64,000 nt of DNA. Origin: JBJFGR01 sp051892875 (GTDB lineage Bacteria > Pseudomonadota > Gammaproteobacteria > Enterobacterales > Succinivibrionaceae). The notes below the pieces were generated by a model, which worked only from the letters and a program-made list of their open reading frames with translations, was not told the DNA's origin and ran no database searches. The stretch is taken from contig JBJFGR010000020.1 in NCBI GenBank assembly GCA_051892875.1, forward strand, positions 1 to 64,000. The letters are read 5' to 3'. How positions within the stretch are numbered: the first letter of the stretch is position 1; every line of letters begins with the position of its first letter. Position numbers and translations under genes: made by a program. This document shows positions 40,735-50,652 of the stretch, piece by piece.

Positions 40735-41925
40735 ATGAACAATATTACTATTTTAGGTGCTACAGGTTCTATAGGAGCTAGTACTCTTGATGTTATTAGT
40801 AGAAATCCTGAAAAATATAAATTATTTGCAGCTACCGGTAATAAGAATGTTGAAAAGATGCTTAATATTGTAAGAAATTTTTCTCCTAATGTAGTTGTCA
40901 TGTCAGATCAAAAAGCTTATTTAAATTTAAAGAATAGAATTAATGAAGAGCATTTAAAGACAGACGTTTTATGTGGTGAAGAAGCAATGTGTGCAGTTGT
41001 GGCATCTTCTGAGACCGATAGTGTAATGTCAGCTATAGTAGGTTCTGCTGGTTTAAAACCTACATTATCTGCAATAAACTCAGGGAAAACTATATATTTA
41101 GCAAATAAGGAATCTTTGGTTATGACAGGGCATATTTTTATTGAAACTGCTCATCGTTATAAATCAAGAATTATTCCTGTTGATAGTGAACATAATGCAA
41201 TATTTCAATGTCTTCCTGAATCAGAGCAAAAAAATATTGGGTACTGTAATTTAAAAACAGCAGGAATTTCTCATATTTTATTAACAGGTTCTGGAGGACC
41301 TTTTAGAGATAGGGATTTAAAAACATTTGATTCAATAACTCCAGATGAGGCTATTAGTCATCCAAATTGGAGTATGGGAAGAAAGATTAGTGTTGATAGT
41401 GCAACAATGATGAATAAAGGTTTAGAATTCATTGAAGCAAAATGGTTGTTTAATGCAAAACCTGACGATATTCAAGTTGTTGTTCATCCAGAATCAGTTA
41501 TTCATTCGATGGTTCAATATATTGATGGAGCTGTTCTTGCACAAATGGGTGCTCCTGATATGCGTACTCCTATAGCGAGAGCTATGTCCTGGCCTGATAG
41601 AATTGAATGTGGAGTAGAACCTTTAAATTTCAGTTCTATGAAAAATTTGTCATTTAGAGAAATTGATTATCATCGTTACCCTTGTTTGAAATTAGCAATT
41701 GATGCTTGCTATACATCGCAATCATTAACCACTGCAATTAATGCTGCCAATGAGATTGCTGTTAATAGTTTCTTGGATGGAAAAATAAAATTTACAGATA
41801 TATATACAATAAATTCAAGAGTCGCTGATATATTTGTAAACAAAGAATCATATGATTTAGAAAGTATTTTAGATATTGATATTCAGGCTAGAGTTGCTGC
41901 ATATAATGAATTAGTTCGTTTATAG
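40735..41925 (+). CDS. dxr: 1-deoxy-D-xylulose 5-phosphate reductoisomerase
   Basis: Committed step of the MEP isoprenoid pathway, using NADPH and a divalent metal; it supplies UppS. From ATG 40735 (GGAG 4 bases upstream) it has 396 residues (E. coli 398). Seen: nucleotide-binding ILGATGSIGASTLDVI, LANKESLVMTG, PVDSEHNAIFQ, TGSGGPFR and HPNWSMGRKISVDSATMMNKG. An in-frame reading from 40690 would add 15 residues without a Shine-Dalgarno. Confidence 0.96.
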   Translation: MNNITILGATGSIGASTLDVISRNPEKYKLFAATGNKNVEKMLNIVRNFSPNVVVMSDQKAYLNLKNRINEEHLKTDVLCGEEAMCAVVASSETDSVMSAIVGSAGLKPTLSAINSGKTIYLANKESLVMTGHIFIETAHRYKSRIIPVDSEHNAIFQCLPESEQKNIGYCNLKTAGISHILLTGSGGPFRDRDLKTFDSITPDEAISHPNWSMGRKISVDSATMMNKGLEFIEAKWLFNAKPDDIQVVVHPESVIHSMVQYIDGAVLAQMGAPDMRTPIARAMSWPDRIECGVEPLNFSSMKNLSFREIDYHRYPCLKLAIDACYTSQSLTTAINAANEIAVNSFLDGKIKFTDIYTINSRVADIFVNKESYDLESILDIDIQARVAAYNELVRL

Positions 41926-41938
41926 AGGTGTGCTTCTT

Positions 41939-43294
41939 GTGATTTTAAGTTCAATTTTTTATTTTCTAATTGCTATTGCTATATTGATTGCCATACATGA
42001 AGCAGGGCATTTTATTGTTGCTAGATTATGTGGCGTTTATATAGAAAAATTTTCAATAGGTTTTGGCCCACAATTGTTTACTCATACGGCTAAAAATGGT
42101 ACTCAATATACAATTTCATTAATACCTCTTGGTGGGTATGTGAAGATGTATGGAGAGAAAAAAGACGATGAAAACACTGATGAACAACGTGTTAATGAAT
42201 CATTTATTCATAAAAAAGTTTGGCAAAGGTTTTTGATAGTTTTTGCTGGGCCTTTTTTTAATCTGATTTTGGCTTATTTATTGTACAGCTTTACCTTTAT
42301 GATTGGAGTAGAGGAAACAAAACCTATATTAGATGTGACATTTGATTCTATAGCTGCAAAAGAAGGTTTTAAACATAAAGATTTAATTTTATCTATAAAT
42401 GACGAAGATGTTTTGACCTGGGAAGAAGCAGCTTATGCTATTGTTAGTAATGTAAAAGATGAGAATGTAGAAGTTTTTGTAAAAGAAGATAAAGGTAATG
42501 GAAAATTACGCAAAGTAAAAATTTCTTTAGAAAATTTAGAATTAGATCCTGAAAAACAAAATTTTTTACAAGAAATTGGTTTAAAACCATATTTTGGAAA
42601 TATAAAAAATGAAGTAAATTTTGTAGAAAAAAATTCTCCCGCAGATATTGCAGGATTTAAGAAAGGCGATGTTGTTATAGCTGTAGCTGGAGAAAATATA
42701 GAAAGTTGGACAGAGTTTACAAGTTATATAAAAGATCATCCTAGTGTAGAGTTTAATGTTAAAGTAATGAGAAACAACCAAGCAGAAGTATTGGTTGTTA
42801 AACCAGCAAAAAAAATTATAGATAATAATTTAGTTATAGGGTATTTAGGAATAGCTCCTTTATACGAATTTGATGAAAGTATTCGATTTATAAGACAATA
42901 TGATTTTTTTAGTGCTTTATATGAAGGTGCTAATAAAACACTAAAAATGAGTGTTACCACATTAAAATTTATAAAGAAATTTATAACAGGAGATATTTCT
43001 TATAAAAATGTATCAGGACCCATTGGTATTGCAAAAGGTGCTGGGATGACAGCTGAATTAGGATTTTCAGTGTATCTTATGTTTTTAGCAATGATTAGTG
43101 TTAATTTAGGTATTTTGAATTTATTACCAATACCTATACTTGATGGTGGGCACTTATTTTTTTATATAATTGAAGGTTTTTTAGGGAAACCAGTTCCTGA
43201 AAAAATTATGAATATGCTTTTATATTTTGGTCTTGTTATGCTTATATCATTAATGATGTTAGGTATGTTTAATGATATTATGTTTAATTTATAA
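41939..43294 (+). CDS. rseP: Site-2 intramembrane metalloprotease RseP
   Basis: Cleaves RseA in the membrane to release sigma-E and also clears signal peptides. GTG 41939 is preferred, with AGAGGTG about 8 bases upstream; a GTG at 41930 lies inside that Shine-Dalgarno. This gives 451 residues (E. coli 450) with HEAGH (His20, His24) in the first membrane segment, the GFGPQLF loop, two PDZ domains, and the LDG motif (NLLPIPILDGGH, Asp402) in the third core segment. It lies between dxr and bamA as usual. Confidence 0.95.
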   Translation: MILSSIFYFLIAIAILIAIHEAGHFIVARLCGVYIEKFSIGFGPQLFTHTAKNGTQYTISLIPLGGYVKMYGEKKDDENTDEQRVNESFIHKKVWQRFLIVFAGPFFNLILAYLLYSFTFMIGVEETKPILDVTFDSIAAKEGFKHKDLILSINDEDVLTWEEAAYAIVSNVKDENVEVFVKEDKGNGKLRKVKISLENLELDPEKQNFLQEIGLKPYFGNIKNEVNFVEKNSPADIAGFKKGDVVIAVAGENIESWTEFTSYIKDHPSVEFNVKVMRNNQAEVLVVKPAKKIIDNNLVIGYLGIAPLYEFDESIRFIRQYDFFSALYEGANKTLKMSVTTLKFIKKFITGDISYKNVSGPIGIAKGAGMTAELGFSVYLMFLAMISVNLGILNLLPIPILDGGHLFFYIIEGFLGKPVPEKIMNMLLYFGLVMLISLMMLGMFNDIMFNL

Positions 43295-43350
43295 AAGTAT
43301 GTTTAAAAATTTGTAATTATTTAATTTTTTGTTATTTATTGGAATTTCGA

Positions 43351-45792
43351 ATGAATATAAAGTTCTTAGCAAAATGTATATTTTGTCTCATGATGGGAAC
43401 TAATACTGTTTATGCAGCATCTACTACTACTTTAAATGATGAGATTGAAGTTAAGAATATAAAGATTAATGGTTTATACAGAGTTACCAAAGGGGCGGTT
43501 CTTTTAGCTTTACCAATATCTGTTGGTGACACACTTTCAAAGCAGGATGTTTCTAATGCTTTGAAAAAAGTATATGAAACAAATAGTTTCGATTCTGTTG
43601 ATGCCTCTTATTCAGATGATGGTACATTGATTATAGACGTTAAAGAAAGACCTACAATTGTTAATGTGACTTATGCGGGTAATAATAATATCAAAGAAGA
43701 ACAACTTGACCAAATTATAAAGACTCAGGGTATAAAAGTTGGTTCTATTTTGGATGTACAAAAATTAAAGGATTTGGAAAATTCTTTAGAAGATTTTTAT
43801 CATGGAATGGGAAGATATCAAGCTTCTGTAAATACTATTTTAGTATATTTGCCGAGGAATCGCGTAGATGTAAAATTTAATTTTACGGAAGGGGTAAAGG
43901 CTAAAATAGAACAAATAAATATAGTTGGTAATAAATCTTTTACTGAAGAAAAATTATTAGGTCAATTTAATTTAAGAGATAAAGTACCTTGGTGGAATTT
44001 TTTAGCTGATAGATATTTTAATGCTCAAATTTTAAATGGTGACTTAGAAACGTTACGTTCATTTTACATGAATAGAGGTTATGTAAAGTTTAATATTAAA
44101 GATACACGTGTAGAAATAACACCTGATAAGAAATCTCTTTATCTTGGTATTGTTATAGATGAGGGTGAACAATATAGTTATGATAGTTTCAGTATTATTG
44201 GTGAAACTTTTGGTTATTCAAAAGAAATGGAACATCTTATTCCTTTAGCAAAAGGTGATGTATATAATGCTGCACAAGTTAGTCATACAGAACAGATTTT
44301 AGCAAATTTCATGGGAAAATATGGGTATGCTAACACCAAGGTTAAAGCTTATCCTACTATTGATGATGATAATAAATTAGTTTCTCTAAATTTTCATGTA
44401 GAACCAGGAAAGCGTGTTTACGTTAATAATGTAAATATTATGGGGAACACTATAACAACAGATAAAGTAATCAGGCGAGAAGTTCGTCAAATGGATGGAA
44501 CTTGGCTTTCCAATGAAGCTGTTGATGTATCAAAAAGAAGAATAAACCAATTAGGTTTCTTTGAAACTGTTGATGTTACTCATAATAAAATTGGTAGTAA
44601 TATCGATAATGTTGACCTTGATATAAAGGTAAAAGAACGGCCTACAGGTTCTATAAAAGCAGGTGTTGGATTTGGTACAGAGTCTGGTATAACTCTTAAT
44701 GGAGAAATATCTCAAGATAATTTTCTAGGATACGGGGGGAGAGCAAGTATTGCTATAAATACTAATAAATATGATAAAAAATTAGATGTTTCATATTATG
44801 AACCTTATTTAACGTTAGATGCTGTATCCTTAGGTGGAAATGTATTTTTTGAAAAATTTAAGGCTGGTGATGCCAATATTATCGATTATACCAATACAAA
44901 GTTTGGTGCCTCTCTTGATTTAGGTTATCCATTAGATGAACATAATTATATAAGCTACGGGTTAATGTATGAGCATAATAAAATATCTCAAACTGGTTCT
45001 TATTTGCAGATGCAACAATTTTGGAATATATATACCTCAGAAACAGACGCAGACAATGAGGTAAAATTTGTTAATTATAAAGCTAGTATCAGTTACAAGA
45101 GAAATTATTTAGACCGTTCAGTGTTACCTACAGAAGGAAATAAGCAGTCTGCTAGTATTACTGTGTCTGTTCCTGGTTCAGATATTCAATTTTATAAGAT
45201 GAGAGCAGATACCACGCACTTCTATCCTCTAGATAAAGAGCGTAAATATATTTTGAATTTTAGAGGAAAAGTTGGATATGGTAATGGTTATGGTTCTATG
45301 AATGGAAAGGATCAGGTTTTACCTTTCTTTGAAAACTTTTACACAGGTGGTGATGAATGGCTAAGGGGGTTTGAATATAATACAGTAGGTCCAAAGGCTA
45401 TTTATACAACATCTTATATGGGAAATTACAGTTCTATGGGGACAGACAATGCTTCTGGTGGTAATGCTATATATGCAGCTAGCTTACAGCTGATTGTTCC
45501 TACACCTTTTGCATCGGAAGGTTATGAAAATTCTTTGCGTACCTCTTTGTTTGTGGATGTAGGGAACGTATGGGATACAACATATAATAAGGATAAAATA
45601 CCATCTTGTATTGGAGGTTGTAATAATATTTATGATTATTCAGACCCATGGATGTATAGAGCATCAGCAGGTGTAACTTTGATTTGGATTTCTCCAATGG
45701 GACCTTTAGGGTTTTCATTATCTAAACCTATAAAGAAGGAAGATGGTGATGATACAGAATTTTTCTCATTCTCTTTGGGGAAAACCTTTTAG
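43351..45792 (+). CDS. bamA: Outer membrane protein assembly factor BamA
   Basis: Essential Omp85 core of the BAM complex. From ATG 43351 (GGAA upstream) the 813-residue protein (E. coli 810) has a signal peptide (1-22), five POTRA domains (about 26-420, beginning VKNIKINGLYRVTKGAVL, given as KNIKINGLYRVTKGAV), and a 16-strand barrel with the conserved RGF in EWLRGFEYN and the final beta-signal ending in Phe (FSFSLGKTF). A TTG at 43339 would add four residues. It is followed by skp. Confidence 0.96.
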   Translation: MNIKFLAKCIFCLMMGTNTVYAASTTTLNDEIEVKNIKINGLYRVTKGAVLLALPISVGDTLSKQDVSNALKKVYETNSFDSVDASYSDDGTLIIDVKERPTIVNVTYAGNNNIKEEQLDQIIKTQGIKVGSILDVQKLKDLENSLEDFYHGMGRYQASVNTILVYLPRNRVDVKFNFTEGVKAKIEQINIVGNKSFTEEKLLGQFNLRDKVPWWNFLADRYFNAQILNGDLETLRSFYMNRGYVKFNIKDTRVEITPDKKSLYLGIVIDEGEQYSYDSFSIIGETFGYSKEMEHLIPLAKGDVYNAAQVSHTEQILANFMGKYGYANTKVKAYPTIDDDNKLVSLNFHVEPGKRVYVNNVNIMGNTITTDKVIRREVRQMDGTWLSNEAVDVSKRRINQLGFFETVDVTHNKIGSNIDNVDLDIKVKERPTGSIKAGVGFGTESGITLNGEISQDNFLGYGGRASIAINTNKYDKKLDVSYYEPYLTLDAVSLGGNVFFEKFKAGDANIIDYTNTKFGASLDLGYPLDEHNYISYGLMYEHNKISQTGSYLQMQQFWNIYTSETDADNEVKFVNYKASISYKRNYLDRSVLPTEGNKQSASITVSVPGSDIQFYKMRADTTHFYPLDKERKYILNFRGKVGYGNGYGSMNGKDQVLPFFENFYTGGDEWLRGFEYNTVGPKAIYTTSYMGNYSSMGTDNASGGNAIYAASLQLIVPTPFASEGYENSLRTSLFVDVGNVWDTTYNKDKIPSCIGGCNNIYDYSDPWMYRASAGVTLIWISPMGPLGFSLSKPIKKEDGDDTEFFSFSLGKTF

Positions 45793-45870
45793 GTATATGA
45801 AAGTTATTAGATTTATTAGTTATATAGTGATAATTTGTGTTAATAGTTGCAAGATTTGAAATCAAGGTCT

Positions 45871-45899
45871 TTGACATTGCTTTTTATAAATAGTAAATT
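45871..45899 (+). promoter_or_regulatory. Sigma-70 promoter upstream of skp
   Basis: TTGACA (45871-45876) and TAAATT (45894-45899) with a 17-base spacer, 33 bases upstream of the skp start. It gives skp-lpxD-fabZ and following genes a promoter of their own inside the cluster. Confidence 0.6.
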
Positions 45900-45931
45900 A
45901 GCACGATACACAGATATTATATGGAGTTTTT

Positions 45932-46456
45932 ATGAAAAAAGTTATTTCAGCAGCTATATTAGCTGCAACAATGATGTTTGGCCCAGCGTCAGCATCAGCT
46001 GATGATTCTAAAGTTGGTTTCGTATCAATACCTGATATTTATAACTCGATACCACAAATGAAGGCTTTAGATGAAAAACTTGAGAAAATCAGAGCTACAA
46101 AAGGTAAGTCAATAGAAAAATTACAAAACGAATTAGTTGCAAAACAAAAGACTTTAGAAGATCCTGGTTTAGCTACAGATCAACGTTCAAAGATTCAACG
46201 TGAAGCTCAATTATTACAAACAGAACTTCAAGTGAAAGTAAGTGAATTGAGAGAAGAACAGCAAAAGATTTTTTCAAAAGAAAAAGTGGAAATTGATAAA
46301 AAAATTCAAGAAGCTATTGATAAAGTAGCAAAAGAAAAGAATTTATCATTAGTTTTAAATGCTATCGGAAGAAATGGTGAACCATATGTTCTTTATGCTG
46401 AAGAATCAGCAAACATTTCAAATGCTGTAATTGAAGTTGTGAAGAAGTTAAAGTAA
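45932..46456 (+). CDS. skp: Periplasmic chaperone Skp (OmpH family)
   Basis: Trimeric jellyfish-like chaperone that carries unfolded outer-membrane proteins to BamA. The 174-residue protein (E. coli 161) has a signal peptide (1-23, ending SASA), a VGFVSIPDIYNSIP start, and a long Lys/Glu/Gln-rich coiled coil (about residues 45-135) forming the tentacles. It sits between bamA and lpxD as is normal. Confidence 0.93.
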   Translation: MKKVISAAILAATMMFGPASASADDSKVGFVSIPDIYNSIPQMKALDEKLEKIRATKGKSIEKLQNELVAKQKTLEDPGLATDQRSKIQREAQLLQTELQVKVSELREEQQKIFSKEKVEIDKKIQEAIDKVAKEKNLSLVLNAIGRNGEPYVLYAEESANISNAVIEVVKKLK

Positions 46457-46484
46457 TATTTTCTTGCTTAGGAGAAAGATTTAT

Positions 46485-47510
46485 ATGAGTTTATCAGTTA
46501 AAGAAATTGCACAAAAAATAGGGGGAAAAGTTATTGGAGATGACTCCCTTGTTGTAGAGCGTATAGCAAATTTAGCAACTGCTCAAAAAGGTGATATAAG
46601 TTTTTTATCTGATAAAAAAATGCATAAATATCTTTCTTCTTCTATAGCAACAGCTGTAATTGTTAAGGAAGAAGATGTTTTATCTGATGCGGCAATGACT
46701 TATATAGTGGTGCCAGACCCATATTTAGCATTTGCTTTAACTGCTCAGATATTAGATACTACACCAAGATCTGCTGAAGGTATTCATCCTACAGCGGTTG
46801 TAGATCCAACAGCGACTATTGCGGAAGATGTTAGCATAGGCCCTAATGCCGTAATAGAATCTGATGTTTTTTTAGGTAAAGGTTCACAGATTGGAGCTAA
46901 TTGTTTTATAGGTAAAGGTACAAAAATTGGTGCATATACAAAATTATGGGCTAATGTTACTGTTTATCATAATTGTGAAATAGGTGAGCATTGTCTATTT
47001 CAATCAGGTTCTGTGATTGGTTCTGATGGTTTTGGTTATGCGAATAGTCGTGGAGAATGGGTAAAAATACCCCAATTAGGGCGTGTTATTATCGGAAATA
47101 GAGTAGAGATTGGAGCGAACACATGTGTTGATCGTGGCGCTGTCGATGATACAATTATTTCTGATAATGTTATTATTGATAATTTGGTTCAAATTGCACA
47201 TAATGATAAAATTGGTTATGGTTCAGCAATTGCAGGTGCTGCTGTATTGGCAGGAAGTGTTGAATTAGGAAAGTACTGTATTGTAGGCGGTACGTCTGTA
47301 ATGAATGGGCATATAAAAATCTGCGATGGTGTAAAGATTTTAGGACAAGTTCCTGGAAATATTACAAAACCAGGTGAATACACTTCATATCTTCCTGTTG
47401 CTAAGTCTTCAGAATGGAGTAGAATTAGAGCAAGATTGTACCAAATTGAAAAGATTTATAAACGTTTATTAAACGTAGAAAAGTTGATATTTAGTAAGAA
47501 TAAGGAATAA
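46485..47510 (+). CDS. lpxD: UDP-3-O-acylglucosamine N-acyltransferase LpxD
   Basis: Third step of lipid A synthesis: adds the N-linked hydroxyacyl chain. ATG 46485 with AGGAGA 9 bases upstream gives 341 residues, equal to E. coli; a TTG at 46464 lies before the Shine-Dalgarno. The uridine-binding N-domain (SFLSDKKMHKYL) is followed by many hexapeptide repeats of the left-handed beta helix (IGPNAVIESDVFLGKG, given as IGPNAVIESDVF), with the catalytic His in QIAHNDKIG. Confidence 0.96.
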   Translation: MSLSVKEIAQKIGGKVIGDDSLVVERIANLATAQKGDISFLSDKKMHKYLSSSIATAVIVKEEDVLSDAAMTYIVVPDPYLAFALTAQILDTTPRSAEGIHPTAVVDPTATIAEDVSIGPNAVIESDVFLGKGSQIGANCFIGKGTKIGAYTKLWANVTVYHNCEIGEHCLFQSGSVIGSDGFGYANSRGEWVKIPQLGRVIIGNRVEIGANTCVDRGAVDDTIISDNVIIDNLVQIAHNDKIGYGSAIAGAAVLAGSVELGKYCIVGGTSVMNGHIKICDGVKILGQVPGNITKPGEYTSYLPVAKSSEWSRIRARLYQIEKIYKRLLNVEKLIFSKNKE

Positions 47511-47514
47511 TCCC

Positions 47515-47976
47515 TTGAGTAACGAAAATAAAGAATTAGATATTCAAAAAATTCTAGATTTATTACCACATCGCTACCCGTTTCTTTTAGTTGACAGGGT
47601 ATTGAGTTATAACATAGAGGGTGAGCATAAGACTCTTCGTGGTTTGAAAAATGTATCTTTTAATGAACCATTCTTTCAGGGGCATTTTCCTGGTAAGCCA
47701 GTTTTACCAGGGGTGCTAATATTAGAAGCTATGGCTCAAGCAACTGGAATTTTAGCATTTACTATGGTTGGTAAGCCTCAATCTGATGAATTATACTATT
47801 TTGCATCTATTGATAATGCAAGATTTAAACGTCCGGTATTACCTGGTGATCAGTTGATTTTAGATGTTGAATTCTTAAAAGAAAGACGAGGTATTGCGAA
47901 ATTTACTGGTGTAGCATCTGTTGATGGCGAAGTTGTTTGCTCCGCAGATTTGATGTGTGCTAAGCGTAAGGGCTAA
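47515..47976 (+). CDS. fabZ: 3-hydroxyacyl-ACP dehydratase FabZ
   Basis: Dehydrates hydroxyacyl-ACP in fatty acid synthesis and competes with lipid A for the hydroxyacyl pool. It starts at TTG 47515 with AGGA about 9 bases upstream. The 153 residues are close to E. coli (151). Seen: LLPHRYPFLLVDRVL, the catalytic His in FQGHFPGKPVLPG, and the catalytic Glu in ILEAMAQ. It lies 4 bases after lpxD and 2 before lpxA. Confidence 0.96.
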   Translation: MSNENKELDIQKILDLLPHRYPFLLVDRVLSYNIEGEHKTLRGLKNVSFNEPFFQGHFPGKPVLPGVLILEAMAQATGILAFTMVGKPQSDELYYFASIDNARFKRPVLPGDQLILDVEFLKERRGIAKFTGVASVDGEVVCSADLMCAKRKG

Positions 47977-47978
47977 TA

Positions 47979-48767
47979 ATGATTCATGATAGTGCTGTAA
48001 TTCATCCAACAGCTATTGTTAGTGACAAAGCTGTTATAGGAGCGAATGTTACCATCGGTCCATGGACTCAAATTGGTGATGAAGTTGAAATAGGAGAAGG
48101 TACGTCTGTAGCTTCACATTGTGTTATTAAAGGTCCTACAAAGATTGGTAAGCGTAATAGGATATTTCAATTTGTAACCTTAGGTGAAGATTGCCAAGAT
48201 AAAAAATATGCAAATGAGCGTACATATTTGGAAATTGGTGATGATAATGTTATCAGAGAACATTGTACTTTTCATAGAGGTACAGTTCAAGATAATTCAT
48301 TAACAAAAGTGGGAAGTCGTGGACTTTTTATGGTTAATGTTCATGTTGCACACGATTGTGTTATTGGTGATGATTGTATATTTGCAAACAATGCAACCTT
48401 AGCAGGTCATGTACATATTGGAAACTGGGTAATCTTTGGTGGATTAGCAGCTATTCATCAGTTTGGAAGAGTTGGTGATCATGCATTTATAGCAGGTATG
48501 GCAGCTTTAAACCAAGATGTACCACCTTATGTTATGGCTGCAGGGCACTACGCAAAGCCATTTGGTATTAATAAAGAAGGTTTAAAGCGTAGAGGATTTT
48601 CTCCAGAGGCTATTAGTGCTATTCGTCATGCTTACATGATTGTTTATAAACATAGTAAGACTATTGAGGAAGCAATAACGATGTTAAATCCTTTATTGCA
48701 AGAAGAACCAGCAATAGGAATTTTAATTGAATTCTTAAAAAATAGCACACGTGGAATTTGTCGTTAA
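47979..48767 (+). CDS. lpxA: UDP-N-acetylglucosamine O-acyltransferase LpxA
   Basis: First step of lipid A synthesis. The 262 residues equal the E. coli length. Left-handed beta-helix hexapeptides run through about residue 185 (VIHPTAIVSDKAVIGANVTI, at most), with the catalytic His in VNVHVAHDC, GGLAAIHQFGRVGDHAFI, and a C-terminal helical part (INKEGLKRRGFS). Its stop codon overlaps the lpxB start (TAATG). Confidence 0.97.
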   Translation: MIHDSAVIHPTAIVSDKAVIGANVTIGPWTQIGDEVEIGEGTSVASHCVIKGPTKIGKRNRIFQFVTLGEDCQDKKYANERTYLEIGDDNVIREHCTFHRGTVQDNSLTKVGSRGLFMVNVHVAHDCVIGDDCIFANNATLAGHVHIGNWVIFGGLAAIHQFGRVGDHAFIAGMAALNQDVPPYVMAAGHYAKPFGINKEGLKRRGFSPEAISAIRHAYMIVYKHSKTIEEAITMLNPLLQEEPAIGILIEFLKNSTRGICR

Positions 48768-49936
48768 TGGATAATCATCTGTATGCCATAGTAGTTTGTG
48801 AATCATCTGGTGATAATTTAGCTGAAGGATTAGTAAGGGAAATTAAAAAACAAGATCCTCAAGCTACTTTTATTGGTATTTTTGGTCCAAAAATTAGAGC
48901 TGTTGCAGGTAGTAACCAACAACAGCTTTTTGATATGGAAGATCTTTCGGTTATGGGGATTTGCGAGGTTTTATTAGCTTTACCAAGAATCCTGCGTATA
49001 AGAAAACAATTGGTAGAATCTCTTATTGCTGCTAAACCAGTAGTATATATAGGTGTTGATGCTCCTGATTTTAATTTAACTGTTGAAGCTATGCTTAAGC
49101 AGTCAGGGATTCCAACTATTCACTATGTTAGTCCATCTGTATGGGCATGGCGTACAAAGAGAATTTTTAAAATAAAAGAGGCTACTAATATGGTTTTATC
49201 CATATTGCCTTTTGAAAAAAAATTTTATGATAAGTTTGATACTCCTTGCACTTATGTTGGACATAGACTTGCTAGAGTAATACCTTTAGATTATCCTATC
49301 TCAGCAGCAAGGTATACATTAAGATTTTCTGAAGATGCCATGAAAAATAACCAAGTTGTAGGAGTTTTTCCTGGTAGTAGAGTTTCGGAAATAAAATTTT
49401 TAACACCAGAATTTGCGGAATCAGCATATTATTTGCAAAAAATTTTCCCTGTAATGAGATTTATATGTGCTGCAACGACAAATGAGAAAGCACAGTTGAT
49501 TTCTAAATTGTGGAGAAAACATGCACCATCGATTCCTTTAACAATATGGGTTGGTAGATCTCATGATGTAATGGCTGCATCTAATGCCTTGATGATAGCT
49601 TCGGGAACAGCTACTTTAGAAGCTATGTTATTAAAGAAGCGAATGGTTGTTTGTTATATAGTTAATCAGGTTACGGCTATAATTGGTAGAAAACTAATGA
49701 AAGTAAAAATGTATTCACTACCTAACTTATTAGCTGGAAAAAAGATAGTGCCTGAATTAATTCAAGAAGATTGTACACCTGAAAAAATAGTATGTGAAAT
49801 TGAAAAAATTTTTACAAGCAATGATCGACATCAATTATTAGAATTCATAAAAATGCATAAAGAACTAAGTATAGATTCTGATAAGATTGCTGTTGATACT
49901 ATTTTTAAAGTTTTGAAAGATTTTTATAAAAAGTAA
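48767..49936 (+). CDS. lpxB: Lipid-A-disaccharide synthase LpxB
   Basis: Condenses UDP-diacyl-GlcN and lipid X to the lipid A disaccharide at the inner membrane. ATG 48767 overlaps the lpxA stop by one base, so it is translationally coupled; a TTG at 48758 is a longer alternative. The 389-residue GT19 protein (E. coli 382) shows GEASGD-like VCESSGDNLAEGLV, YVSPSVWAWRTKRI, GVFPGSRVSEIKFL and ASGTATLEAMLLKKRMVV. Confidence 0.95.
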   Translation: MDNHLYAIVVCESSGDNLAEGLVREIKKQDPQATFIGIFGPKIRAVAGSNQQQLFDMEDLSVMGICEVLLALPRILRIRKQLVESLIAAKPVVYIGVDAPDFNLTVEAMLKQSGIPTIHYVSPSVWAWRTKRIFKIKEATNMVLSILPFEKKFYDKFDTPCTYVGHRLARVIPLDYPISAARYTLRFSEDAMKNNQVVGVFPGSRVSEIKFLTPEFAESAYYLQKIFPVMRFICAATTNEKAQLISKLWRKHAPSIPLTIWVGRSHDVMAASNALMIASGTATLEAMLLKKRMVVCYIVNQVTAIIGRKLMKVKMYSLPNLLAGKKIVPELIQEDCTPEKIVCEIEKIFTSNDRHQLLEFIKMHKELSIDSDKIAVDTIFKVLKDFYKK

Positions 49937-49956
49937 AATTTATTGAGAGTATTGTT

Positions 49957-50640
49957 GTGGCTACTATAGAATTACCTCCTTTTGAATATCCTAATCCTCG
50001 ATCTATTTGTGTATATGCAGGAACAGATGAAGTTGGAAGAGGCCCTTTAGTAGGAGATGTAGTTGCAGCTGCAGTAATATTAGATCCTAATAATCCCATA
50101 GAAGGACTAAATGATTCAAAAAAACTTTCAGAAAAGAAACGTTTAAAATTATTTTCAGAAATTTTAGAAAAAGCTTTATCTATTGGTATAGGAAGAGCAA
50201 GTCCAGAAGAAATTGATAACATTAATATTTTATGGGCGTCGATGCTAGCAATGGAAAGAGCTGTTAATAATTTATTAATAAAACCTGATATGGTTCTTGT
50301 TGATGGTAATAAGGTACCAAAAAATCTGGGTATCCCTGCTTTGGCCGTTGTTAAGGGGGATGCTAGAGTTTCTGAGATTAGTGCCGCTTCTATTGTTGCT
50401 AAGGTTACAAGAGATCAGGAACTTATTGAGTTAGATAAACAATATCCGATGTATGGATTTGCATGTCATAAAGGTTATCCTACTGCTAGTCATTTAGAAG
50501 CTATAAAAAAGTATGGAATCCTACCTATTTACCGAAAAAGTTATGCTCCTGTTAAAGCAATAATTGAACAAGAGTTGTGTTTTAAAAAACAATGTTCTAA
50601 AAATGATAATCAACCAAGACAATGTGATTTGTTTGAATAA
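49957..50640 (+). CDS. rnhB: Ribonuclease HII
   Basis: Removes single ribonucleotides and RNA primers from DNA. It starts at GTG 49957, with GAGAG 7 bases upstream. The 227 residues exceed E. coli RNase HII (198), with extra residues at both ends. The active site is GTDEVGRGPLVGDVVAAAV (Asp24, Glu25), with the further Asp in MVLVDGNKVP and SIVAKVTRD. It lies between lpxB and dnaE as in E. coli. Confidence 0.95.
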   Translation: MATIELPPFEYPNPRSICVYAGTDEVGRGPLVGDVVAAAVILDPNNPIEGLNDSKKLSEKKRLKLFSEILEKALSIGIGRASPEEIDNINILWASMLAMERAVNNLLIKPDMVLVDGNKVPKNLGIPALAVVKGDARVSEISAASIVAKVTRDQELIELDKQYPMYGFACHKGYPTASHLEAIKKYGILPIYRKSYAPVKAIIEQELCFKKQCSKNDNQPRQCDLFE

Positions 50641-50652
50641 AGAGGTTGTTTA